DNA of 64,000 bases from the NCBI GenBank assembly GCA_025929895.1, contig JAICPI010000001.1:1-64000 (forward strand), given 5' to 3'. Below are positions 7,099-14,424 of the stretch, in pieces (the first letter of the stretch is position 1; each line of letters begins with the position of its first letter). Under the pieces are notes generated by a model. The model worked only from the letters and a program-made list of their open reading frames with translations. It was not told where the DNA came from and ran no database searches. The DNA is from Thermoleophilia bacterium (GTDB taxonomy: Bacteria > Actinomycetota > Thermoleophilia > Gaiellales > Gaiellaceae). Both the position numbers and the translations under genes were made by a program.

Positions 7099-7254
7099 AT
7101 GGCCCAACGCCAACCGAGCCCGGACGACGCCCCGGCCGCGGCGGAACGAAACCAGGGCTGCACCGCGCCGCACCCGGCCGTCTCACTGCTCTTGTCCCTG
7201 ACGGCTTTCGGGCTCGTGGCCGTCGCGGTGGTCGTGCTGGTCGCGCTGCTCTGA
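7099..7254 (+). CDS. Small C-tail-anchored membrane protein, 51 aa
   Basis: The ATG at 7099 is preceded by GAGGGAGG. A Pro/Ala-rich polar N-terminus of about 27 residues with a single Cys is followed by one hydrophobic helix (about 28-51) that runs to the very end. This tail-anchored topology is shared by small accessory proteins. It is 10 bp downstream of the metalloprotease gene and is probably the last gene of the 5246-7254 operon. No family is recognised. Confidence 0.62.
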   Translation: MAQRQPSPDDAPAAAERNQGCTAPHPAVSLLLSLTAFGLVAVAVVVLVALL

Positions 7255-7261
7255 GCCGCCG

Positions 7262-7495
7262 TCAGCGCTTCCGGGCGGTCGCCTTGCCGCCCTTGCGGCC
7301 CGCCGCTTTCTTCTGGGCGGTCGTGCCCCCCTGGCTCGACGACGAGCGCGACGAGCCCGAGTGCGACTTCTTCCCGCCTCGGCTCGACGCCCCGGGGGAG
7401 TTCGCGATCTTCGCCGCGCGCTCCTTCGACATGCCCTTGTCCTTCAACGCCTCGTACTGCTTCTCGTTCTTCACGCTCGGTCGCTTGCCGGGCAC
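7262..7495 (-). CDS. DUF7218-like small basic protein
   Basis: A 77-residue, Lys/Ser/Gly-rich protein. The N-terminus (MPGKRPSVKNEKQYEALKDK, then GMSKERAAKIANSP) matches a short actinobacterial family I recall as DUF7218, with a KNEKQYEALKDKG core followed by a disordered basic tail. Its function is unknown; the composition suggests nucleic-acid contact. The start is GTG at 7495. It is convergent with the preceding operon, 7 bp apart. Confidence 0.8.
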   Translation of the reverse strand: MPGKRPSVKNEKQYEALKDKGMSKERAAKIANSPGASSRGGKKSHSGSSRSSSSQGGTTAQKKAAGRKGGKATARKR

Positions 7496-7531
7496 GTGAT
7501 CCTCCTTGGTCGTCGTGCGGTGCTGTTCCCG

Positions 7532-8845
7532 CTAGCGGACGACGTACACATGCGCGGCGAGCGAACCGAAGCGGTCGCGGATCGCTCCGCCGCGCACGGG
7601 TAGCCCCCGGTTCTCGCCGAAGACGCGCGCTGTGCCGCGAAGGTTCGGCGCCGAGACGCTCGCCCGCACGTGGCGCCACGACGTGTTGACGGCGATCACG
7701 TACGTCGTGCCGTTGAAGCGGCGCGCGCCGACACGGACCGGGCCGACCGACGCCGAGGCCGGAACCTCGGTCGCGAGCAGCGCCGGCGCGAGCGCCGAGA
7801 TCTCCGTGTTCAGCCGCGTGATCGCGCGCGCGATCGGCGGCTGCCAGTGCTCCGGGAAGTAGCCGATGCCGCGCGCGCCCCCCGCGATCGCGAGCCATGT
7901 CTCGGCGCGGATCGTCAGCGGCGTCGGCGCGAGCTCGGGGCGGCTACGGCAGAACTCCATCGGCGCAACCTCGATCCACTGGTACGTCGCGCGCGGGCCC
8001 GCGAGCGCCGCGAGCTCGCGCTGCGCCTCGAAGACCGCCCGGAACGCGTCTCGGCGGCACCAGACCTGGAGCGGGTAGAGGTCGAGGCCGATCATGTCGG
8101 CGCGCGCGACGAACCGCGGGTAGACGCTGCGGCCGCCGGGCGGGCCGGCCGACCCGCTGTACACGTGCCCGCTCAGCGTGAGGAACGTGACGCGCCTCGT
8201 CTGCTGCCAGGGCGGGTGGAACGGCAGCGCCTCGGGCGCCACGTGCAGGTCGGCCTCGTCGAGGTGGTACCAGCCGATCGCCCCGCGTCCGTCGGCGACG
8301 TCCTTCCAGCGCGCGGGGATGGCGGAGACGGCGCGCCCGCGCAGGAGGTCGAGCTGCACCCACGGCGTGCTGCAGCCGCTGCCCATGTAGAGGTTGACCC
8401 CCGCTTCGAGGCTCTGCGCGTACGCCCAGTCGCACTGGCCGTAGACCATGCGCGGGAAGAACGGCTGCCCGTCGACGAAGAGCGTGCGGTCGATCACCCC
8501 GGCGACCGTCCAGGCAGGGAAGATCGCGGTCGTGAACGTGCCCACGGTGCGCGCAGTCCTTCGGCCGCTGCGGGCGGTCAGGCGATACCGGTACGTCGTC
8601 GCCGGCTCGAGCGAGCCGAGGAGAGCCCGACCGGACGTGGCGGGCTTCCGCGGCGTGCGGAGCCAGATGCCGAGGTCCGCCGTGCGCCCGACCTCGAGCG
8701 TCACGCGGGCGGAGGCGCTCGTCGACCACCGGAACGTCGCGGCGTGGGCGCCGGGCTCGACCGAGCCGCTCACCGTGAGCGGCGCGGCTTCGGCCGCCGG
8801 CCCGAATGCGAGCGCCGCGAGGGAGACCCCCACCCAGCGAAGCAT
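7532..8845 (-). CDS. Secreted protein with a barrel-like, glycosidase-like domain
   Basis: A 437-residue exported protein. Residues 1-20 are a signal peptide. Residues about 21-105 look like a fibronectin type III-like beta domain ending in ATTYRYRLTARSG. The rest has alternating beta/alpha character with segments such as FVDGQPFFPRMVYGQCDW, IGWYHLDEADL and MIGLDLYPLQVW, reminiscent of TIM-barrel glycosidases; the Asp/Glu in HLDEAD could be catalytic. A small beta domain closes the protein. No specific GH family is claimed. It is divergent from the hydrolase at 8904. Confidence 0.6.
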   Translation of the reverse strand: MLRWVGVSLAALAFGPAAEAAPLTVSGSVEPGAHAATFRWSTSASARVTLEVGRTADLGIWLRTPRKPATSGRALLGSLEPATTYRYRLTARSGRRTARTVGTFTTAIFPAWTVAGVIDRTLFVDGQPFFPRMVYGQCDWAYAQSLEAGVNLYMGSGCSTPWVQLDLLRGRAVSAIPARWKDVADGRGAIGWYHLDEADLHVAPEALPFHPPWQQTRRVTFLTLSGHVYSGSAGPPGGRSVYPRFVARADMIGLDLYPLQVWCRRDAFRAVFEAQRELAALAGPRATYQWIEVAPMEFCRSRPELAPTPLTIRAETWLAIAGGARGIGYFPEHWQPPIARAITRLNTEISALAPALLATEVPASASVGPVRVGARRFNGTTYVIAVNTSWRHVRASVSAPNLRGTARVFGENRGLPVRGGAIRDRFGSLAAHVYVVR

Positions 8846-8903
8846 CCGCTCGACGGTAGCCTCCGGCCGTGAGGCGCGTGTTAATTCTCGCCAGGCGCCT
8901 CCC

Positions 8904-9581
8904 GTGAGACGTTCGTACGGTCCGCACGCGGACCAGTGGGTCGACGTTCGAGCCGTTCGGGACGCTCGCGCCGTCGTCGTCGTGATCCACGGGGGCTTCT
9001 GGCGGGCGCGCTACGGCGCCGACCTGATGGACCCGCTCTGCGACGACCTCGCGACGCGCGGGTACCGCGCCTGGAACGTCGAGTACCGCCGCGTCGGGGC
9101 AGGAGGCGGCTGGCCGTCGACCTTCGAGGACGTCGAGACCGCGATGCGGGCAGCCGCGGCCGAGGGAACGCCGCTCGTGACGCTCGGCCACTCCGCGGGC
9201 GGGCACCTCGCCCTCTGGGCGGCAGCCCGCTGCGGCGCCGACCTCGCGGTCGCGCAGGCCGGGGTCACGGACCTGCGCGAGGCCTGGGAGCGCGGCCTCA
9301 GCTCGCGGGCCGCCGGCGAGCTGCTCGGCGGCTCGCCGGACGAGATCCCCGAGCGCTACGCTGCTGCCTCGCCCGCCGAGCTTCTCCCCCTCGGTCTGCG
9401 GCAACTCGTCGTCCACGGACGGCGCGACGACATCGTGCCGCCCGAGCTGAGCCGGACGTACGTCGAGCGCGCGCGTGCGGCGGGGGACGACGTCGAGCTC
9501 GTCGAGTGCGACGAGGGCCACTTCGAGTGCCTCGACCCCGCCTCCGAGAGCTGGGCCGCGATCGTGGAGCGGCTGCCGTGA
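8904..9581 (+). CDS. Alpha/beta hydrolase, probable kynurenine formamidase
   Basis: A 225-residue alpha/beta hydrolase with an oxyanion motif HGGFW (29-33), nucleophile Ser97 in GHSAGG, an acid (Asp175 or Asp176) in RRDDIVP and His206 in DEGHF. HGGFW and the size match the esterase/formamidase branch that hydrolyses N-formylkynurenine. The strongest support is position: its stop overlaps the kynureninase start (GTGA). Formamidase and kynureninase catalyse consecutive steps of tryptophan breakdown (N-formylkynurenine to kynurenine to anthranilate plus alanine). No tryptophan dioxygenase gene is visible in the window. Confidence 0.8.
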   Translation: MRRSYGPHADQWVDVRAVRDARAVVVVIHGGFWRARYGADLMDPLCDDLATRGYRAWNVEYRRVGAGGGWPSTFEDVETAMRAAAAEGTPLVTLGHSAGGHLALWAAARCGADLAVAQAGVTDLREAWERGLSSRAAGELLGGSPDEIPERYAAASPAELLPLGLRQLVVHGRRDDIVPPELSRTYVERARAAGDDVELVECDEGHFECLDPASESWAAIVERLP

Positions 9582-10807
9582 CGCGCGCCGAGGCGGAGGC
9601 CCTCGACCGCGACGATCCGCTCGCCGCGTTCCGCGAGCGCTTCGTCGTCGACGACGACGCCCTGATCTACGCCGACGGCAACTCGCTCGGGCGGCTCCCG
9701 CGCGAGACGGCCGCACGCCTGCACAGGCGCGTCGACGAGTGGGGCTCGAGGCTCGTACGCGCGTGGCCGGACTGGATCGACCTGCCGCTCGAGGTCGGCG
9801 ACGCGCTGGCCGCTGGCGTGCTCGGCGCGAGACCGGGCGAGGTCCTGGTCTCGGACTCGACGACCGTCAACCTCTTCAAGCTCGCGTCGGCGGCGCGAGA
9901 GCTTCGCCCCGGCGCGATCGTCACCGACGCCGGGAACTTCCCGACCGACCGGTACGTGTTCCAGGGCCTCGGCGGCGTCGTCCAGTTCGAGACCGATCCG
10001 ATCGACGGGCCGACCCCCGAGGACGTCGCCCACGCGATCGACGGCCGCGACGTCTCGCTCGTCTCCCTCTCCCACGTCGCGTATCGCTCCGGCGCGCTCG
10101 CGGATCTCCGCGCGATCACGGCCGTCGCGCACGAGGCGGGAGCGCTCGTCCTCTGGGACCTGAGCCACTCCGCCGGTGCCGTCCCGGTCGAGCTGGACGC
10201 CTCCGGTGCAGACCTGGCCGTCGGCTGCACCTACAAGTACCTGAACGCCGGACCGGGAGCACCCTCGTTCCTCTACGTCCGCGGAGAGCTCCAGAGCGCG
10301 CTCCGCTCGCCGATCTGGGGCTGGTTCGGGCAGCGCGACCAGTTCGCGATGGGGCCCGCGTACGACCCGGTGGCCGGGATCGGCAAGTTCCTCGCCGGCA
10401 CCCCGCCGGTCCTCGACCTGGCCGCGGTCGAGGTCGGAGTGTCCCTCGTCGCCGAGGCGGGGATCCTCGCGCTCCGCGAGAAGAGCGTGGCCCTGACCGA
10501 GCTGGCGGTGCGGCTCCACGACGAGCGACTCGCGCCGCTCGGCCTCGAGCTCGGCTCGCCGCGCGAGCCCGAGCGGCGCGGGGCGCACGTCTCCGTGCGC
10601 CACCTGGACGCCTGGCGCATCTGCCGGGCCGCGATCGAGCGCGCGGGGCTCGTCCCGGACTTCCGCGCGCCCGACTCGATCCGGCTCGGGTTCCCGCCGC
10701 TCTACACGCGCTTCGTCGACGTCTGGGACGCCGTCGAGCGGCTCGCGCGCCTCGTCGAGACGGGGGAGTACCTCGAGGTCGACCCGGGAACGTCCCGCGT
10801 GACGTGA
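9578..10807 (+). CDS. kynU: Kynureninase
   Basis: A pyridoxal-phosphate enzyme that cleaves L-kynurenine to anthranilate and alanine. The 409 residues are normal length. Family marks are YADGNSLGRLP (31-41), the PLP-phosphate site SDSTTVNLFK (92-101), WDLSHSAGA with Asp194 contacting the pyridine nitrogen, and the Schiff-base Lys220 in TYKYLNAGPG. GTG starts overlap at both ends with the formamidase-like hydrolase and with udgX, giving a tightly coupled three-gene operon. Confidence 0.95.
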   Translation: MTRAEAEALDRDDPLAAFRERFVVDDDALIYADGNSLGRLPRETAARLHRRVDEWGSRLVRAWPDWIDLPLEVGDALAAGVLGARPGEVLVSDSTTVNLFKLASAARELRPGAIVTDAGNFPTDRYVFQGLGGVVQFETDPIDGPTPEDVAHAIDGRDVSLVSLSHVAYRSGALADLRAITAVAHEAGALVLWDLSHSAGAVPVELDASGADLAVGCTYKYLNAGPGAPSFLYVRGELQSALRSPIWGWFGQRDQFAMGPAYDPVAGIGKFLAGTPPVLDLAAVEVGVSLVAEAGILALREKSVALTELAVRLHDERLAPLGLELGSPREPERRGAHVSVRHLDAWRICRAAIERAGLVPDFRAPDSIRLGFPPLYTRFVDVWDAVERLARLVETGEYLEVDPGTSRVT

Positions 10808-11406
10808 CCGCCGCGCCGTACGTGCCCGACTCGCGGAGCCTCCCGAAGCTCCGGGGGGCGGCGACCGTGTGCCATGGGTGCGACCTCTGGCGCACCGCGA
10901 CGCAGACGGTGTTCGGCTCGGGCACCCGGACCGCCGACGTGATGTTCGTCGGCGAGCAGCCGGGCGACCAGGAGGACCAGCAGGGCGAACCGTTCGTCGG
11001 CCCGGCGGGGCGGATGCTGGACAAGGGCCTCGAGGAGGCCGGCATCGACCGCGGTCGCGTCTACGTCACGAACGCGGTCAAGCACTTCAAGTGGCAGCCT
11101 CGCGGCAAGCGGCGCATCCACCAGAAGCCGAACTGGACCGAGCTGGCCGCCTGCCGCCCCTGGCTCGACGCGGAGCTCGCGGCCGTCAAGCCGCGCGTGC
11201 TCGTCTGCCTGGGCGCGACGGCCGCCCAGGGTCTGCTCGGCCGTCAGTTCCGCGTCACGAAACAGCGGGGCGAGCCGGTCGACTCGCCCCTCGCGGAGAT
11301 CGTGCTCGCGACGATCCATCCGTCGGCGATCCTGCGGTCGGACGACCGCGAGCGCGAGTACGCCGGCTTCGTCGCCGACCTGCGGAAGGTCGCCGCCCTG
11401 CTCTAG
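10804..11406 (+). CDS. UdgX-type uracil-DNA glycosylase
   Basis: A 200-residue family 4-like glycosylase. It has motif A GEQPGDQED (50-58) with PFVGPAGRMLD, the distinctive basic loop GKRRIHQKP (101-109) and HPSA (172-175). Cys23, 26, 117 and 135 are placed to hold a 4Fe-4S cluster. The loop with His106 is the hallmark of UdgX, whose equivalent His forms a covalent bond to the abasic sugar, so the enzyme locks onto uracil sites in DNA. The GTG at 10804 overlaps the kynU stop; co-translation with a catabolic gene is unexpected. The end overlaps the convergent BON gene by 4 bp. Confidence 0.9.
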   Translation: MTAAPYVPDSRSLPKLRGAATVCHGCDLWRTATQTVFGSGTRTADVMFVGEQPGDQEDQQGEPFVGPAGRMLDKGLEEAGIDRGRVYVTNAVKHFKWQPRGKRRIHQKPNWTELAACRPWLDAELAAVKPRVLVCLGATAAQGLLGRQFRVTKQRGEPVDSPLAEIVLATIHPSAILRSDDREREYAGFVADLRKVAALL

Positions 11407-11837
11407 CCGGCTAGCCGCGGCGTGTGGAGCAGGTTCTCCACTCGGTCGACGCCCTGCACGGAGCGGACGCGCCGCTCGAGGTCCTCGATCACGGACGCGT
11501 CGCCGAGCTCGCCGCGCAGGTACACGACGCCCTCCTCGACGTTGACGCTGACGTCCCCCTTCGGGGCGTCGGCCGGGCGGAAGACCTCCGACTCGACCTT
11601 CGCCTTGAGCGTCTGGTCGTCGAAGGACTTCGGCTCCTCGCGCAGGTGCGTCGCCTTCTGCTTCAAGCCGTGGGCCTCCGCGGCGACGGCCCGGCCCGCC
11701 CCGGCGACACTGCGGCCGCGACGCCGGAAGAACGCGAGCACGCGGTCGCGCGCCATGTTGCGGCGGCGCGCGCCCTGCTGCGGATCGAGGAAGTACGCAA
11801 GCGCGGCACCGATGGCCACGCGTCTCAAGAGCTTCAT
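11403..11837 (-). CDS. BON-domain protein with a membrane-proximal N-terminus
   Basis: The 144-residue protein starts with a short hydrophobic stretch followed by YFLDPQQGARRRNMARDR, a motif common to YtxH-like and BON proteins of actinobacteria. Residues about 75-140 form one BON domain (LKAKVESEVFR ... GVVYLRGELGD ... RSVQGVDRVENLL), thought to bind phospholipid or help keep the envelope intact. It may stay associated with the membrane. It is convergent with udgX. Confidence 0.85.
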   Translation of the reverse strand: MKLLRRVAIGAALAYFLDPQQGARRRNMARDRVLAFFRRRGRSVAGAGRAVAAEAHGLKQKATHLREEPKSFDDQTLKAKVESEVFRPADAPKGDVSVNVEEGVVYLRGELGDASVIEDLERRVRSVQGVDRVENLLHTPRLAG

Positions 11838-11895
11838 TCGCTGATCAACCCCTCTCGCTCATGGTGAACGAGGGGTGGTCTACCCCGGCGTCCCT

Positions 11896-11924
11896 CCGAA
11901 GAAAACGCGGAGCGTTTTCTTCGG
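11896..11924. terminator. Hairpin after the 11926-12234 gene
   Basis: A perfect 13-bp inverted repeat (CCGAAGAAAACGC / GCGTTTTCTTCGG) with loop GGA. It begins 1 bp past the stop of the minus-strand hypothetical gene, so it is placed as a terminator for it, and it lies upstream of the BON gene. The U residues are in the stem rather than after it. Confidence 0.65.
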
Positions 11925-11925
11925 C

Positions 11926-12234
11926 TCAGTCGCCCCAGTCGAAGTCCCGCGAGCGGCTCCAGAGACTCTCGTCGGTCTCCTCGCCCACGACGGGCTCCTC
12001 GCCGGGCCAGCCCAGCGGGCTCGCGACGGCGACGACCTCGGGGGCCTCCAGCCCCTCCAGCGTCTCCTCGAGACGAGCCTGCTCCTCGGTCTTGAACAGC
12101 GGGTGGTTCTCGAACGGATCCTCGGACTTGTAGCGACCGATCGGCAGCCTCGTCTCGAGGAGCGAGTTGCGGTCGCGGAGCTCCAGATGCTCCTGGATCA
12201 CCTGCGCGAACAACGACGGGGTCTCTACGGGCAT
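11926..12234 (-). CDS. Hypothetical acidic protein, 102 aa
   Basis: Not recognised. It starts at ATG 12234 behind a strong GGAGGAGAG site; a longer reading from 12342 would overlap the upstream gene and lacks a site. The protein begins MPVETPSLFAQVIQEHLELR, contains RLPIGRYKSEDPFENHPLFKT and ends in a very acidic, Trp-containing tail (DESLWSRSRDFDWGD). It is probably soluble and partly disordered. It is flanked by a diguanylate cyclase upstream and a terminator hairpin downstream. Confidence 0.7.
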   Translation of the reverse strand: MPVETPSLFAQVIQEHLELRDRNSLLETRLPIGRYKSEDPFENHPLFKTEEQARLEETLEGLEAPEVVAVASPLGWPGEEPVVGEETDESLWSRSRDFDWGD

Positions 12235-12322
12235 CTCTCCTCCTGCTCGGGGGCGGGGTCCTGGGCCTCGAACGGCCGATTGTAAGGCCGCGGTGAACTC
12301 TGACGAAAGCTGGGGCGGCAGG

Positions 12323-14116
12323 TTAGCGAACATTGCGGACATCCGACTGGCCCCTGGGGAGGCTCACGCGGTTCTTTCCGGCCCGTTTTGCCTCGTACAG
12401 AGCCGAATCCGCGGTCGCCACGAGGTCTTCGGGCTCCAGGCCGGGCTCGTGGACCGCGACCCCGAAACTCGCCGTGATCCGCACGGGGACGCCCTCCGGC
12501 GTCAGAAGCGTCCGGCCCTCGACGTAGTCCCGGATCCGCTGGGCGAGCCGGAGCGCGCCCTCGCCGTCCGTCCCCGGGAGCACGAGCATGAACTCCTCGC
12601 CGCCCCAGCGGGCAGCGACGTCCACGTCGCGCACCGACCGCTCGAGGATGCGGGCGAACTCGCGCATGACCGTGTCCCCGACGGGGTGCCCGTGCGCGTC
12701 GTTGACGGCTTTGAAGTCGTCGAGGTCGCCGACCACGATCGAGAGCGGCGTCCCGAACCGCCTCGCGCGCGAGACCTCCGTCCTCAGCGCCTCCTCGCAC
12801 TGGCGCCGGTTCGCGAGGCCGGTGAGCCCGTCGACGAGCGCCTGGCGCTCGACGATCCGGTGCAGCCGCGCGTTGTCGAGCGCCACGACCGACTGGCCGA
12901 CGAGCGAGACGGCGGTCAGCCGTGCGTCGTCGTCGAAGCTCCGGCCGAAGAGGAACAGCGTCCCGAACGTCTCGTGGCCCGCCGCGAGCGGCAGCTCGAT
13001 CTGGTCGGCGCCGCGGCCCGGCGAGCCCACCTCGACCACCTGTCCCTCGGCGCCGATCAGCATCCCGCCGGCCGCGCCCGTCGCCTCGACGGCCGTCTCG
13101 ACGATCGCGCGCAGGAGCTGGTCCGTGTCGTGCGTCGCGGCAAGCGCGTCGCCGAAGCGCGCGACCGCCTCGCGCAGCCGGTGGCGTTCCGACTCGAGCT
13201 CCTCCAGCCGCTGCTGGAGCTGGTCGGCCATCTGGTTGAAGGCGTTGCCGAGGCGCGCAAGCTCGTCGCGGCCGCGGACGGGGACGCGCTCGTCGAGCTT
13301 GCCGCGCGCGATCGCGTTCGCCGCACGGCCGATGCTCGAGACGGTGCCGACGATCGAGCGGCCCTCGAAGTACGCGACGAGCGCGATCACGAACAGGGCC
13401 GTGAGGAGCCCGAGCAGGAGACGTCCCTGGATCTCGGCCGTGGTCGCGTCGATCGCGTCGTGCGAGGCGAGCACGCCGAGCGTGGCGCCCGGCCGCTCCC
13501 CGATCGTCGCCGCGATGAGCACGCGGTAGCGGCTGTCGCCGACGGTGACCGTCGTCGGGCGGTCGGCGGGAACGTCGAGGCGCGCCTCGGACCAGCCGGC
13601 ACCCGCGACGACGCGTCCACGGTCGACGACGACGAACTGCTCGCCGTCGGAGAGCCCGGACCGGCGCGTCACGCGCCGCAGCAGCTCCGCGTCGAACGGG
13701 CCCGAGGCGATCACGTAGCCGAGCGGGCCTTCCGGCCCGACCACGACGACCTGCCGCTCGGCGGCGAGCTGCGGCCGCGGGCCGACGGAGAAGTCCGCGC
13801 TCTCGACGCGCAGGTTCGGATAGCGAAGCAGCCGCGCGGCGGCGGCCGCGTCGCCGCGCTCGAGCGCCGCCTGGAAGCGCACGTCGTTCGCGAGCGCGGC
13901 TGCCTGCTGCGCCGTCGCGTCGAGATCCTCGCTGTAGGCCTCGACCGCCGCGCGCAGCCCGGACTGGAGGCGCGCGTCGACCCGCCGTACCTCGCTCTGC
14001 TTCGCGACCGCGCTGAAGCCCCAGAACGCGGCGATTGCGGGGAGCAGCGAGAGCAGCACGAAGTAGCCGACGAGCTTGAGCTTGAAGCTGCGCGTGCTCG
14101 GCCGGTTCAGGGGCAC
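12323..14116 (-). CDS. Membrane diguanylate cyclase (sensor-HAMP-GAF-GGDEF)
   Basis: Makes the second messenger c-di-GMP. From GTG 14116 (preceded by GAGG) the protein has 597 residues. It has a first membrane helix near 15-35, a periplasmic sensor region to about 245, a second helix, HAMP (about 275-325), GAF-like (about 345-415) and a C-terminal GGDEF domain with active site GGEEF (505-509). RDVD lies exactly five residues before it, the inhibitory I-site (RxxD), so product feedback is expected. The periplasmic ligand is unknown. An upstream in-frame ATG at 14251 exists but lacks a site. Confidence 0.9.
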   Translation of the reverse strand: MPLNRPSTRSFKLKLVGYFVLLSLLPAIAAFWGFSAVAKQSEVRRVDARLQSGLRAAVEAYSEDLDATAQQAAALANDVRFQAALERGDAAAAARLLRYPNLRVESADFSVGPRPQLAAERQVVVVGPEGPLGYVIASGPFDAELLRRVTRRSGLSDGEQFVVVDRGRVVAGAGWSEARLDVPADRPTTVTVGDSRYRVLIAATIGERPGATLGVLASHDAIDATTAEIQGRLLLGLLTALFVIALVAYFEGRSIVGTVSSIGRAANAIARGKLDERVPVRGRDELARLGNAFNQMADQLQQRLEELESERHRLREAVARFGDALAATHDTDQLLRAIVETAVEATGAAGGMLIGAEGQVVEVGSPGRGADQIELPLAAGHETFGTLFLFGRSFDDDARLTAVSLVGQSVVALDNARLHRIVERQALVDGLTGLANRRQCEEALRTEVSRARRFGTPLSIVVGDLDDFKAVNDAHGHPVGDTVMREFARILERSVRDVDVAARWGGEEFMLVLPGTDGEGALRLAQRIRDYVEGRTLLTPEGVPVRITASFGVAVHEPGLEPEDLVATADSALYEAKRAGKNRVSLPRGQSDVRNVR

Positions 14117-14244
14117 CGATACCTCATTCGAGTGATTTCGGCTGAAACGGGCGGGAACATGAGCGGAACGTTCTGGCCGGGCTCGGGGCCGGCCGGAGCC
14201 CTGTCCCGGAGCGGGTTCGCGGGCGGCTGTGCGAGGATGCCGGG

Positions 14245-14424
14245 GTGCCACGGATCCGACGCCCAGGCCCGGTCGGGCTCGCCCTGACCGCGTTCGAGCT
14301 GTGGCGGCGGATTCCCGCCGCCCAACGCCGCCAGATCCTCGACGCGACCCGGAAACAGGCCCCGCGGGCCGCCGCCACCGCGATCAAGTACTGGCGCGGG
14401 CGCGCGGGCGGACCTCGCCGCTAG
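14245..14424 (+). CDS. Small basic protein, 59 aa
   Basis: A GTG-initiated ORF between two minus-strand genes. Its product is very basic and helical: a variable proline-rich start, then LTAFELWRRIPAAQRRQIL, ATRKQAPRAA and a terminal Arg/Gly cluster. The regular amphipathic pattern and codon bias argue for a real gene. I recall similar short proteins in this phylum but cannot name a family. It ends 3 bp into the convergent sucA gene. Confidence 0.6.
   Translation: MPRIRRPGPVGLALTAFELWRRIPAAQRRQILDATRKQAPRAAATAIKYWRGRAGGPRR

Noticed and set aside
12235-12342. A longer N-terminus for the 102-aa hypothetical gene
   Set aside because: It would overlap the diguanylate cyclase gene and lacks a ribosome site, whereas ATG 12234 has a strong one.
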